This document shows positions 19,049-29,055 of a DNA stretch of 64,000 nucleotides, in pieces. Each line of letters begins with the position of its first letter. Position 1 is the first letter of the stretch. Made by a program: the position numbers and the translations under genes. The stretch spans positions 460,412-524,411 of the forward strand of contig CAUYUJ010004769.1 in assembly GCA_963575745.1 (NCBI GenBank), given 5' to 3'. The notes beneath the pieces were generated by a model that was not told the DNA's origin, did not search any database, and worked only from the letters and a program-made list of their open reading frames with translations. Source of the stretch: Prorocentrum cordatum (lineage: Eukaryota; Sar; Dinophyceae; Prorocentrales; Prorocentraceae).

Positions 19049-19246
19049 CAGGGACCTACGGTCCCGACATTCCTATAGTCATACCACGGAATGTTAGTTC
19101 TCAGAGGCCAAAAATGTTCTAAGAACAAAGATAATGCTCTTAGAACATAAACCCGATGTGTTGAAACAAGACAATCCCAACCAGAAATGTTCTAAGAACA
19201 TTGCTTGGTGGGGCTATAGGCGAGCCGGGACGCTTCGCCACTGCTT
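19049..19246 (+). mobile_element. Family J inverted-repeat element, copy J1
   Basis: CATTCCTATAGTCATACCA at the left, TTGGTGGGGCTATAGGCGAG at the right, then GCCGGGACGCTTCGCCACTG. Inside, the palindrome TGTTCTAAGAACA and close variants recur. It is followed by TGAATTCTGTCCAG, a good 3' splice site for the candidate exon at 19259. Confidence 0.8.
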
Positions 19247-19258
19247 GAATTCTGTCCA

Positions 19259-19414
19259 GGACCTCCTTGTCTGGGACGTCGCAAAGAAGCCGGCTGGCCC
19301 GCGCACGCGTGCCGCGTCCGACGGGGGGGCTCGGGCAGCGCTGCAGCAGGGCACCGAGCCCGTCGCGCTCTCTGGGACGGCCACCCTCCAGGCGGCGCGC
19401 CGACAGTCATCTAA
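19259..19414 (+). CDS. Candidate plus-strand exon between elements J1 and B4; product unknown
   Basis: 156 bp. Preceded by TGAATTCTGTCCAG and followed directly by GTCGGGCATG, the left end of a B element. The plus frame reads DLLVWDVAKKPAGPRTRAAS, then LQQGTEPVALSGTATLQAAR, with no stop and mainly GC-ended codons. Both borders coincide with mobile-element ends that supply AG and GT, which is the main argument. The minus strand is also open (it reads VPESATGSVPCCSAAR), so strand is not certain. No domain recognised. Confidence 0.37.
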   Translation, partial: GPPCLGRRKEAGWPAHACRVRRGGSGSAAAGHRARRALWDGHPPGGAPTVI

Positions 19415-19470
19415 GTCGGGCATGTCCTCCTACAGGGGGATTTTTGGACGACAAATACAAGATACCTCCT
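19415..19470 (+). mobile_element. Family B element, left end only (B4)
   Basis: GTCGGGCATGTCCTCCTACA, then GGGGGATTTTTGGACGAC, as in complete B copies. No right terminal repeat was found in the next 300 bp. Confidence 0.7.
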
Positions 19471-19781
19471 GGGGGCACCCACCTCGTGGCCCCACCTGTG
19501 ATACGCCGACGCGTCAAGAGAGTTGGCCATACATCTGCGCACCGAAATGTTTTGCACGCCCCAACTCGGTGGCAACCCCGCAAGTCTATCGCACCCAATC
19601 CATTGCACCACCCCCTTGTGCTGGATCCCCTTTTGGGTCAACCAGACTTTTCATCTTCTGAGAATGGGTCTGTCCCGAGGTCCTGATTTTTCCCAACCAT
19701 CCTGTGGTGTTGGGTCCTCGTTTTGAAGAGACGGCGCCCCGCGTTCCTCACCTCCTCTTCCTCCCCCCCCCTCCCTCCTCC

Positions 19782-19782
<1 letters not shown>
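19471..19782. other. No feature recognised
   Basis: Contains a TTGTGCTGGATCCCCTTTTG motif that is nearly repeated at 20772-20800; otherwise nothing supported. Confidence 0.35.
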
Positions 19783-19814
<32 letters not shown>

Positions 19815-19837
19815 GATCATCATCATCATCATCATCG

Positions 19838-19887
<50 letters not shown>

Positions 19888-19905
19888 GTCATCATCATCA
19901 TTCGG
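19783..19905. repeat. (ATC)n microsatellite
   Basis: CATCATCAT with rare GTC interruptions, the complement of the ATG/GAT repeats at 14 kb. It leads straight into a satellite array, as also at 42.7 kb and 50.7 kb. Confidence 0.95.
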
Positions 19906-19918
19906 CATCATCTCATCA

Positions 19919-20540
19919 TTCGCATCCATCCCCACCACCCATTCGGCACACCCCTCACACGTTTCGTGGCCATAGGGAGCTCCACCGAAGGCTCCAGTGG
20001 CAGGGTTCGCATGCCTCCCCACCACCCATTTGGCACACCCCTCACACGTTTCGTGGCCCCATAGGGAGCTCCACCGAAGGCCCCAGTGGCTGCGTTGCGT
20101 TCGCATGCCTCCCCACCACCCATTTCGGCACACCCCTCACACGTTTCGTGGCCCCATAGGGAGCTCCACCGAAGGCCCCAGTGGCTGCGTTCGCATGCCG
20201 CCCCCACACCAACTTCGGTGCACCCCTCACACGTTTCGTGGCCCCATAAGGAGCTCCACCGAAGGCCCCAGTGGCTGCGTTCGCATGCCGCCCCCACACC
20301 CATTTCGGCACACCCCTCACACGTTTCGTGGCCCCACAGGGAGCTCCACCGAAGGCCCCAGTGGCTGCGTTCGCATGCCGCCCCCACACCAACTTCGGTG
20401 CACCCCTCACACGTTTCGTGGCCCCATAAGGAGCTCCACCGAAGGCCCCAGTGGCAACGTTCGCATGCCGCCCCCACACCCATTTCGGCACACCCCTCAA
20501 ACGGTTCGTGGCCCCATAGGGAGATCCACCGAAGACGGTA
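19919..20540 (-). repeat. 90-bp satellite Q, array 1 (about 7 copies)
   Basis: The unit contains CACCCCTCACACGTTTCGTG, GGGAGCTCCACCGAAGGCCC and GCGTTCGCATGCC; exact 90-bp spacing is seen between 20181 and 20271. Two alternating variants occur (ACCCATTTCGGCACA and ACCAACTTCGGTGCA). The flank at 20555-20600 (CACATCTGCATATGGTTGGG) and the array itself recur inverted at 36066-36935. Confidence 0.95.
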
Positions 20541-20868
20541 CTCACACCAGCATTACTCACATCTGCATATGGTTGGGTCCTTCGCCAGGCTAATTCTCAA
20601 TACGCGGTCGCTAGTGAGTCAGCAGAAAATATCTCGACCCATTCCCAGAGACATGCTTTTCATCCTGACGCGTTTTTTGACTGTCCTGGGGCCCGGCGGG
20701 GGCCCCTATAGGGCCGAAAACTAAACAAAAACTCCGTCTTGATTGTTTCGATACGTTGGGTCTCTGGATTTCCCCCTTGTCGCTGGATCCCCTTTTGCGT
20801 CGAACAAGATAAAAGGCCGGCGGTCACCCAGCCACCGGGCGCCGATCTTTCCACGGCGCAGACCCCTA
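20541..20868. other. Unassigned; inverse relative of 14880-14985
   Basis: 20620-20720 (GACCCATTCCCAGAGACATG ... GTCCTGGGGCCCGG) resembles the inverse of 14890-14985 and the last 200 bases of the window. No gene. Confidence 0.4.
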
Positions 20869-21340
20869 GAGGAGGAGGAGAAGGAGGAGGAGGAGGAGGA
20901 GGAGGCGGAGGAGGAGGAGGAGGTGGTGGAGGAGGGGGAGGGGAAGGAGGGGGAGGAGGGGGAGGAGGAGGAGGAGGAGGAGGAGGAGGAGGAGGAGGAG
21001 GAGGAGGAGGAGGAGAAGGAGGAGGAGGAGGAGGAGGAGGAGGAAGAGGAGGAGGTCCTGGCCCCCGCCCCTCGGGGCCGACCGTCCGCCTCCCGAGACA
21101 CTCCCTGAGGGCCCCGCGGCCCGGCGCAAGGCCCCCCCCCCGAGGGGGTTCTGACGCTCACGCAAGGCGCCAGGGCGGGGGCCCCGGGTGATGCCCACGA
21201 CAGCCAGCAGCCCCTCGCCGCAGCATCTCTTGTTGGAGGTGGAGGAGGAGGATGAGAAGGAGGAGGGGGAGGAGGAGTAGGAGGAGGAGGAGGAGGGGGA
21301 GGGGGAGGAGGAGTAGGAGGAGAAGGGGGAGGGGGAGAAG
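20869..21340. repeat. Two (GGA)n tracts around a GC-rich spacer
   Basis: GGA tracts at 20869-21055 and 21236-21340. The spacer 21056-21235 is GC-rich and open in several frames, with no favoured one. Confidence 0.85.
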
Positions 21341-21951
21341 GACAAGCTAGGTGCGCTCGCGTCATATCTGACGTCCTACCCCTCCCTCCCATCCCTTACC
21401 ATGGCGCTGATTTTCTCTATCCGCGGACGCGTGTCGTAGCGGACCTGTGGCTCCGCGCGCGCGTGCGTAGTGGGTGGTGGTGGTGCGCGTGCGTGCGTGC
21501 GTGTGTGCGTGGTGGTGGTGGTGGGTGGTGGTGGTGGTGGTGGTGGTGGTGGTGGTGGTGGTGGTGGTGTGGTGGTGGTGGTGGTGGTGTGGTGGTGGGT
21601 GGTGGTGGTGGTGGTGGTGGTGGTGGTGGTGGTGGTGGTGCGGCGCGGTGGTGGCGGGCGGATGGGCGCGCGAGAAAGAGGCCCGCGCTGGGGCGAGAAC
21701 GCCATCCTGAACGACGGAGGCCAAACACCGATCCGAAAATGAGGCCCACGCTGCAGAGGGAGCACGATTCGGAACGATTCGGGAGCAGAAATGAGGCCGG
21801 CGCCTCAGCGAGAGCAGCATTTTGGAAAAAACGCAGGCGAAAACCCGTTCCCTGGGAATCCTGTATAAAAAACAATACGCGGGGGGGGTCGGCCATCTTC
21901 GGGACGCCATCAGGGGAAGTGGGAGAGTATTTTCATATTGTGTAATTGTGG
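21341..21951 (+). repeat. Duplicated segment N, copy 2
   Basis: GACAAGCTAGGTGCG start, a GGT tract (21500-21640), GAGGCCCACGCTGCAGAGGG, CCTGGGAATCCTGTATAAAA and the ATTGTGTAATTGTGGAGG end, in the same order as 317-935. Confidence 0.85.
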
Positions 21952-22050
21952 AGGGAAGAGGAGGAGGAGGGAAGAGGAGGAGGAGGAGGGAAGAGGAGGA
22001 GGAGGAGGAAGAGGTGAAGGGAAAGGAGGAGGAGGAGGAGAAGGAGGAGG
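21952..22050. repeat. (GGA)n / GGGAAGA tract
   Basis: GAGGAGGAGGGAAGA units, the position equivalent to 930-1216 after copy 1. Confidence 0.85.
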
Positions 22051-22277
22051 TGACCCGACGGGGCCTGGGAACCTCGGACGGACGACGACCACGGAGCCCC
22101 TTCGGAGGAGGAACAAAATGGTCCTGATACCACCGCTGCCCTTCGTCCGTGTTCGCCTTTTTGGGGGCCTCCTGGGAGGCCCTCGTCCCCACCGCTGTCG
22201 TCACCTCGAGATTTCTGGTCAGAACGCACCCCATGAGATGTCTGGGGAGTAGCAGCATCGGTACCTTTTGGTTTTAG

Positions 22278-22438
22278 GTCGGGCATGTCCTCCTACGGGC
22301 GGATCTTGGAAACATAATGAAACACGGTCAAACCACATTCCCAACCAGTTTCAAATCGTAGAAGGATAATCGCCCCCAGACTGTTTCTTGACTATCTCTG
22401 AATATTCCTCCTGTGGAAGGACATGCCCGACTTCACAG
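22278..22438 (+). mobile_element. Family B element, copy B5
   Basis: GTCGGGCATGTCCTCCTACG at the left and GGAAGGACATGCCCGAC at the right. Preceded by TTTTAG and ending in CACAG|GG, a clean AG|GT...AG|G arrangement on the plus strand. It abuts element J2. Confidence 0.82.
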
Positions 22439-22660
22439 GGACCGACCGTCCGGGCATTCCTATAGTCCTACCAGAAATTTTCTTAGAACCCACAAATGTT
22501 CTAAGGACGAAACGATGTTCTTAGAACATACACCCGATGTGATAAAGTAAGACATTTCCCAACCAGAAATGTTCTAAGAACATTTCGTGGGAACCACAGA
22601 AGGTTCTTAGAACATTGTTTGGTAGGGCTATAGGCACGCCGGGACGCTTCGCCACTGCTG
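22437..22660 (+). mobile_element. Family J element, copy J2
   Basis: CATTCCTATAGTCCTACCA at the left and TTTGGTAGGGCTATAGGC at the right. The interior has several TTCTAAGAACAT palindromes, including one extra unit relative to J1. Confidence 0.82.
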
Positions 22661-22725
22661 GACTGATGGGGTCCGAGTACCGTCGGGCCGTTGACCTAAT
22701 GAAACGAGACCCCATCTTCCCACAA

Positions 22726-22850
22726 GTTACACTTCGACTTCCGATGGAAAACCTCAGGATGGCCTGAGGCGAGCTGCGAGACAAGCAAGGAACACCGAGC
22801 CCCTCCCAAACGAAAATGGTTCCTTCTTCAGCGCCCCGACTGCAGATGGG
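22726..22850 (+). repeat. Dispersed repeat R, copy 2
   Basis: TTACACTTCGACTTCCGATG ... GGAACACCGAGCCCCTCCCA ... TTCAGCGCCCCGACTGCAG, the same order as 2110-2275 and 50458-50590. Confidence 0.75.
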
Positions 22851-22897
22851 GTCGGAGGTCGGAGGATCGCGCCGCATCGACGATGCATCGTGCATCG
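22849..22897 (+). mobile_element. Family K fragment (K3)
   Basis: CAGATGGGGTCGGAGGTCGG, then AGGATCGCGCCGCATCGACG, matching the left end of K1. No right end. Confidence 0.6.
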
Positions 22898-22914
22898 AAC
22901 GTCAGTTCCCCCAC

Positions 22915-23007
22915 CCCTGGTCCTTCGAGGCTGGCCGGCCCGGCGCACGGGACCGCGGCGAGGCACACGCCGGCCCCCGCGCCCGCGAGGTGGGCGTCGA
23001 AGGAGAC
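22915..23007 (-). CDS. Candidate minus-strand exon of 31 codons; product unknown
   Basis: Minus strand: a pyrimidine-rich acceptor (CCCCGCTCCCCTCGGCAG) is followed by exactly 31 open codons, VSFDAHLAGAGAGVCLAAVP and then CAGPASLEGPG, and by GTGGGG as donor. Length 93 bp, phase 0 at both ends, GC-ended codons nearly throughout. Short symmetrical exons like this are common in intron-rich dinoflagellate genes. No domain assignable. A plus-strand frame also exists but has no splice-like borders. Confidence 0.37.
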
Positions 23008-23009
23008 CT

Positions 23010-23683
23010 GCCGAGGGGAGCGGGGGGAGGCCCTCGCCCTCGGGCACACTCCGGAAGCTGGGCGAGGGCTGCTAACACCGTGGCTGCTGAAACGGCCCTC
23101 CCGGAAGGAAAAAGCAACTCCCCGGAATGAGGCGCGGCACGCGAAACAGTCGACGGGCTTCTGCCCGGGAGGAAGAAGACAACTTCCCGGAGGTCGATTT
23201 TAGCAGCCACGGATTTAGCAGCCCTCGCCCGGCTTCCGAACCCTTGAGGTGGCCAGGCATGGGAGCCTCGGGTCGTCGCACGAGCGCCTAGGTAGTCAGA
23301 TCCAGTGGCCCACACAACAGCCACTGGATCCCACTCACACTCACCTGCGACCCCTGTGAATCCCACCAGAACCAGCCAAGCGCCCACGGAAGAACCCACT
23401 GACTCCGACGAAATCCCACCAAACAATCATTTGAGAATCTCTGTGGGCCGAACAGGAGCTCCCGTACTTGGCCACCTGAGCACCCCCCTCTGCGCTGCGA
23501 AGAAAGCACCACGGACGGCTTCGGACTGCTTCCCGCCTCTGGGGGCCCTCGCCAGGATACCCGGGGCCGTCCGACACACACACACACACACACACACACC
23601 ACTGCTCGTGATGAAAAAACTGGTGCTCGCGAGAGGGGGTCCAGGGGGATTATACTACTAAACCTACGGCTACGTCTACGCCT
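23010..23683. other. No gene recognised; (CA)n at 23571-23600
   Basis: 23050-23230 has a rough inverted repeat (GGCGAGGGCTGCTAACACCG ... TTTAGCAGCCCTCGCC). Perfect CA run of about 30 bp near 23571. No supported frame. Confidence 0.5.
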
Positions 23684-23931
23684 CTGTGGGCCCCGGAAAC
23701 GGCAGGCCTGTTTTTTCACCGTTTCCAGAAAAATGCCCATTGAAAATGGAAACGGCAAAAAAAAACGGCGACCGGAAACGGCAAAAAACACGGCTCCAGG
23801 ATTGGAACCGGAGCCGGAACAAGTCAAACAACGGCGACGGAACCGGTAAAAAAACGGCATCGGAACCGGCAAGAAAACGGCAAAACGGATCCAGTAAAAA
23901 AACGGCCCTGTCGTTCCCAGGGCCCACTAAG
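23684..23931 (+). mobile_element. Family I element, copy I1, with 10-bp target duplication
   Basis: GTGGGCCCCGGAAACGGCAG at the left and GTCGTTCCCAGGGCCCAC at the right. GTCTACGCCT is duplicated exactly outside (23674-23683 and 23932-23941). The interior consists of many AAAAACGGC and GGAACCGG motifs. A 10-bp duplication fits Mutator-like elements, but a transposase is not present. Confidence 0.92.
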
Positions 23932-23941
23932 GTCTACGCCT

Positions 23942-24236
23942 ACGACGACGACGACGCCGACGACGCTGTCCAGAGCGCAATTCCGCTCAAACTCATTACT
24001 GGTACCCAGACCCCTCCCAGGTTCCATCTGGTGTATTCCATGTTTTCGCCCCAGAAGAGCTTTGTGAAAGCGCTGGGTCCAGAAAGCTGCCCCAGGCGAC
24101 GGGACAAGGCAACAGAACTCACGCTCGAGACCAGAACCTCGACCCCCCCCTCTTGCTGACAAGGACCAAAGCTTTGCCACCTCAGAACCCCAAAAAATCT
24201 CCAAATCCTCGACCTTGCCGACTCCAAATCCTCAAC
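23942..24236. other. No feature recognised
   Basis: A short GAC run (23943-23968), then unassigned sequence with a small direct repeat CCAAATCCTC/CGACCTTGCCGACTCC near 24200-24240. Confidence 0.4.
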
Positions 24237-24375
24237 CTTGCCATCGCTCGGGCGTCCATTCATCGTGCCTTTTTCGGTCTCGTGCGTGTTTTTGCCCGAT
24301 GATCTCAGCATGCGCATCGAGGACCTTCGCCCCCACAAAACAAAAAAATATGCACACGTCCGAGCGATGATCAAG
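24237..24375 (+). mobile_element. Family A element, copy A5
   Basis: CTTGCCATCGCTCGGGCGTC at the left and GCACACGTCCGAGCGATGAT at the right. Here the usual GCC after the right repeat is GATC, so the minus-strand start would be a GA dinucleotide and not GC. Confidence 0.83.
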
Positions 24376-24429
24376 TTCTCAGCCGTTTAGCGCACGGCGG
24401 GACGCCAAGCTTCCAAAGAACAAGCTGGT

Positions 24430-26735
24430 CGGAGTTGCATCTGGTCTGAGTGCTCTGGCTGGTCTGGCTGGTCTGGTTGGTCTGGTTTGAGCCTGGTGCT
24501 GAGGCTTTAGCTTAGGATTCAGGCGAGAGTGGTTTAGGGGAGGTCCGGGGAGGCAGCAACAACCACTACCCCTACCGAAAAGCAGAATGTGTTGCATTGC
24601 ATTTTTTTGCATTGCAGTTTTTGTTGCACTGCAGTTGTTTTTGCATTGCATTTTTTTTGCATCTGGCCTGGCTGGTCTGGCTGGTCTGGTTTGAGCTTGG
24701 TGCTAAGGCTTTAGCTTAGGATTCAAGCGAGAGTGGTTTAGGGGAAGTCCGGGGAGGCAGCGACAACCACTACCACCACCGAAAAGCAGTTTTTTTTGTC
24801 ATTGCAGTTTTTTTTGCATTGCAGTTTTTTTTACATTGCAGTTATTTTTGTTTCCATCTGGTCTGGCTGGTCTGGGTGGTCTGGTTGAGCCTGGTGCTGA
24901 GGCTTTAGCTTAAAATTCAGGCGAGAGTGGTTCAGGGGAGGTCCCGGGAGGGCAGCGACAGCCACTACCACCGAAAAGCAGTTTTTTTTCAATGCAGTTT
25001 TTTTTGCACTGCAGTTTTTTTTGCATTGCAGTTTTTTGTTGCATCTGGTCTGGCTGGTCTCGGTGGTGTGGTTGAGCCTGGTGCTGAGGCTTTAGCTTAG
25101 GATTCAGGCGAGAGTGGTTTAGGGGAGGTCCAGGGAGGCCGCGACAACCACTACCACCACCGAAAAGCAGTTATTGTTTGCATTGCAGTTTTTTTTGCAT
25201 TGCAGTTTTTTTACATTGCAGATTTTTTTGCATCTGGTCTGGCTGATCTCGGTGGTCTGGTTGAGCCTGGTGCTGAGGCTTTAGCTTAGGATTCAGGCGA
25301 GAGTGGTTCAGGGGAAGTCCGGGGAGGCAGCGGCAACCACTACCCCTTCCGAAAAGCATTGCAGTTTTTTGTTGTTTGTTGCATTGTAGTCTTTGCTGCA
25401 CTGCAGTTTTTTTTGCATTGCAATTTTTTTTGCATCTGGTCTGGCTGGTCTGGCTGGTCTGGTTTGAGCTTGGTGCTAAGGCTTTAGCTTAGGATTCAAG
25501 CGAGAGTGGTTTAGGTGAAGTCCGGGGAGGCAGCGACAACCACTACCACCACCGAAAAGCAGTTTTTTTTTGCATTGCAGTTTTTTTGCATTGCAGTTTT
25601 TTTATATTGCAGTTATTTTTGTTTCCATCTGGTCTGGCTGGTCTGGTTGAGCCTGGTGCTGAGGCTTTAGCTTAGGATTCAGGCGAGAGTGGTTTAGAGG
25701 AGGTCCGGGGAGGCAGCGACAACCACTACCACCGAAAGGCAGTTTTTTTCATTTCAGTTTTTTTGCACTGCAGTTTTTGTTTGCATTGCAGTTTTTTTTG
25801 CATCTGGACTGGCTGGTCTCGGTGGTCTGGTTGAGCCTGGTGCTTAGGCTTTAGCTTAGGATTCAGGCGAGTGTGGTTTAGGGGAGGTCCAGGGAGGCCG
25901 CGACAACCACTACCACCACCGAAAAGCAGTTATTGTTTGCATTGCAGTTTTTTTTGCATTGCAGTTTTTTTTACATTGCAGTTTTTTTTGCATCTGGTCT
26001 GGCTGGTCTCGGTGGTCTGGTTGAGCCTGGTGCTGAGGCTTTAGCTTAGGATTCAGGCGAGAGTGGTTTAGGGGAGGTCCCGGGAGGCAGCGACAACCTT
26101 TATCACCACCACCGAAAAGCAGTTTTTTTTGCATCTGGTTTGTGCCTGGTGCGGCTTTAGCTTAGGATTCAGGCGAGAGTGGTTTAGGGGAGGTCCGGGG
26201 AGGCAACCACTACCACCACCACCGAACAGCGACAGTTTTTTTGCATTGCAATTTTTTTTGCATCTGGTCTGGCTGGTCTGGTTGGTCTGGTTTGAGCCTC
26301 GTCTTTCAGCCTTAGCTTGGGATTCGGGCGAGAGTGGTTTAGGGGAGGTTGCAGCACGAACGTCTTGGACCACGACGACACGAAAACTGTTTTTTTGCAT
26401 TGCAGTTGTTTGTGCATTGCAGTTTTTTTTTGCATCTGGTCTGGCTGGCCTGGTGGGTCTGGTTTGAGCTTCGTCTTGCAGCTTTAGCTTAGGTTTCGGG
26501 CGAGAGTGGTTCAGGGTAGGTTGCAGCACGAACGTCTGGGACCACGACGACACGAAAACTGTTTTTTTTGCATTGCAGTTGTTTGTGCATTGCAGTTTTT
26601 TTTGCATCTGGTCTGGCTGGCCTGGTGGGTCTGGTTTGAGCTTCGTCTTGCAGCTTTATCCTTAGGCTTCGGGCGCGAGTGGTTTAGGGGAGGTTGCAGC
26701 ACGAACGTCTGGGACCACGACGACTGGACCTGAGA
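24430..26735 (+). repeat. Tandem array, 13 units of about 120-205 bp
   Basis: Each unit carries TCTGGCTGGTCTGG, TTGAGCCTGGTGCTGAGGCT, GATTCAGGCGAGAGTGGTTT, AGGTCCGGGGAGGCAGCGAC, ACCACCGAAAAGCAG and then one to four TTTTTTTTGCATTGCAG blocks. Spacing of the TTGAGC core: 204, 195, 186, 189, 203, 183, 184, 190, 118, 153, 171, 172. The last three units change (CGTCTTGCAGCTTTAG, ACGAACGTCTTGGACCACGA). Frames through it are repeat artefacts. Confidence 0.95.
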
Positions 26736-26739
26736 CACA

Positions 26740-27990
26740 CCTACCGCTGCAAGCGCGGTGGCGGATCTCTCGGTTGCCTCTTGGGTCGTTTTGGGGGCCT
26801 CTTGGGCCGTCTTGGGGCCGTCTGAGCCCGTCTCCATAAAAAGATATACTCCGACAGGGCTGCGACCCCGACCAGGACGGCCGCGACGACGACGACGACC
26901 GGGAAGACGACGACCACGGCGACTTCAGCTGAATCCTGCTTCCAAAGAAGTGAACCTGTCGTCATAAAAACGGATACGCAGACAGGGCTGCGACCACGAC
27001 CACGACGACCACGACGAGGGCGATGGTGGTTGGTCTGGCTTGTCTGGTCCGGTCGGTCTGGCTGGTCTGGTGGGTCTGGCTGGTCGAACTGGTTGGTCTG
27101 GTTGATTGGTCTGGCTGGTCCCGTTCGTCTGACTGGTCCGGCTGGCCTGGTCTGGTCTGGCTTGACTGGTTCGTCTGGCTGGTCTACGTAATCTGGTCTG
27201 GTCTGCCTGGCCTGGTCAGCTGGTCAGGCTGGTCTGATCTGGTTGGTTGGTCTGGCTGGTCTGGCTGGTCTGGTTGGTCTGGCTGGTCTGGTTGGTTTCG
27301 CTGGTCTTGCGCCCCTCTTGGTGCCGTCTTGGAGCCCTCTTTGGCCGTCTTGGGGGCCTCTTGGGCCGTCTTGGGGCCGTCTGAGCCAGTCTCCATAAAA
27401 ACTTATACTCCGACAGGTCTGCGACCGCGACCAAGACCAGCCGCGACGACGACGACGACGACGACCGGGAAGACGACGGCCACGACAACTTCAGCTGAAT
27501 CTTGCTTCCCAAAATGAACCTGTCGTCATAAAAATGGATACGCCGACAGGGCTGCGACCACGACCACGACGACCACGACGAGGACGATGGTGGTTGGTCT
27601 GCCTTGTCTGGTTGGTCTGGCTGGTCGATCTGGTTGGTCTGATTGGTTGGTCTGGCTTGTCCGATTCGTCTGGCGGGTCTGGTCTGGTTGATTGGTCTGG
27701 CTGGTCAGGTTGGTCTGGCTGGCCTGGTCTGGTCTGGCTGGACTGGTTCGTCTGGCTGGTCTGGTCTTTTCTTTCGGGCCTGGTCAGCTGGTCAGGCTGG
27801 TCTGGTCTGGTTGGTTAGTCTGGCTGGTCTGCTTGGTCGGGCTGATCTGGTTGGTCTGGTTGGTCTGTCTGGTCTGGTTCGTCTGGTTGGTCTGGTTTGT
27901 TCGCCGGGTTGGTCTGCCGCGCTTGCTCTACTGGCTGTGGTTGGTTTGGTTCGTCCTATTGATTTGGCTCGTCCGGCCCAGAGATTGCAT
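26740..27990 (+). repeat. TGGTCTGGC array with two copies of a 240-bp inner unit
   Basis: TGGTCTGGCTGG and variants fill 27025-27300 and 27590-27910. Between them a unit with GCCTCTTGGGCCGTCTTGGG, CCGTCTGAGCC(C/A)GTCTCCAT, ACTCCGACAGG(G/T)CTGCGACC and ACTTCAGCTGAATC occurs at 26780-27010 and 27320-27580. Translations are Trp/Leu/Val repeats and were rejected as genes. Confidence 0.9.
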
Positions 27991-27999
27991 CTGGATCTG

Positions 28000-28426
28000 G
28001 TCTCGGCTTGCAAGTCTCATTGGCGCTGGCGCGATGAGTCGCACTTGCCGGCTGACTTTGCGTAGAAGGGGAGGGAGGGGGAAGAGGAGGAAGAAGAAGA
28101 CCGTCTCTGACGATGCCAAAGCCTGGCGACCCTTCCGGAAAGGCCGAATCGTTGACAACAGAACGACGTCGTCGCCGTCGTCTTCGTCCTCGCCCTCGAC
28201 TTCCTCGTCGTCGTCGTCGAACTCGACGTCGTCGTCGTCGTCGTCGTCCTGCCTCTGGCGTCGCCACAGCCGGGGCTGAACCGAAAGCGCTGCTGCGTCA
28301 AGTTCCGCTGTGGCGGCACGGGGATGGGGGAGAGGGACCATCAGCAGCCATATCAGTTTCTATGCCCCAAAGCAAAGTAAGGCGCTGGGGCATAAGAACT
28401 TTGCGCCTCGAGCGGCTTAGAATAGT
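28000..28426. other. Unassigned; (TCG)n at 28193-28250
   Basis: The CGTCGTCGTC microsatellite sits inside a GC-rich stretch with frames open on both strands. No borders could be fixed. Confidence 0.45.
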
Positions 28427-28517
28427 GGAGGCCAGTCCACAAGAAGCCTTCCCCCAGAAACCCAACCCTGAGACCCCAGGCCGTCCATTGAATTTTGGTG
28501 CGGGAGCGTCAGCGAAA
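28427..28517 (+). mobile_element. Family L element, left part only (L4)
   Basis: GGCCAGTCCACAAGAAGCCT, then AACCCTGAGACCCCAGGCCG, as in the inverse of L3. It is cut off by the GGA tract at 28515. Confidence 0.65.
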
Positions 28518-29055
28518 GGAGGAGGAGGAGGAGGAGGAGGAGGAGGAGGAGGAGGAGGAGGAGGAGGAGGAGGGAGGAGGAGGAGGAGGAGGAGGAGGAG
28601 GAGGAGGGAGGAGGAGGAGGAGGAGGAGGAGGGAGGAGGAGGAGGAGGAGGAGGAGGAGGGAGGAGGAGGAGGAAGGAGGAGGAGCAGGAGGGGAGGAGA
28701 GGGGGAGGAGGAGGGGGAGGAGGAGGAGGGGGAGCAGGAGGAGAAGGAGGAGGAGGAGGAGGAGGAGGAGGAGGAGGAGGAGGAGGAGGAGGAGGAGGGA
28801 GGAGGGGGAGGAGGAGGAGGAAGAGGAGGAGGAGGAGGAGGAGGGGGAGGAGGGGGAGGAGGGGGAGGAGGAGCAGGAGGGGGAGGAGGGGGAGGAGGAG
28901 CAGGAGGGGCAGGAGGAGGGGAGGAGGAGGGGAGGAGGAGGAGGGGAGGGGGAGGAGGAGGAGGAGGAGGAGGAGGAGGAGGAGGAGGAGGAGGAGGAGG
29001 AGGGGAGAGGAGGAGGAGGAGGAGGAGGAGGAGGAGGAGGAGGAGGAGGAGGAGG
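28515..29055. repeat. (GGA)n tract of about 540 bp
   Basis: The longest purine tract in the window, GGA with GGGGGA, GGAGCAGGA and single-base interruptions. All purines are on the plus strand. Confidence 0.97.

Noticed and set aside
27023-28279. Trp/Leu/Val-rich 'membrane protein' frames
   Set aside because: Translation of the TGGTCTGGC array; the hydrophobic look is produced by the repeat unit.
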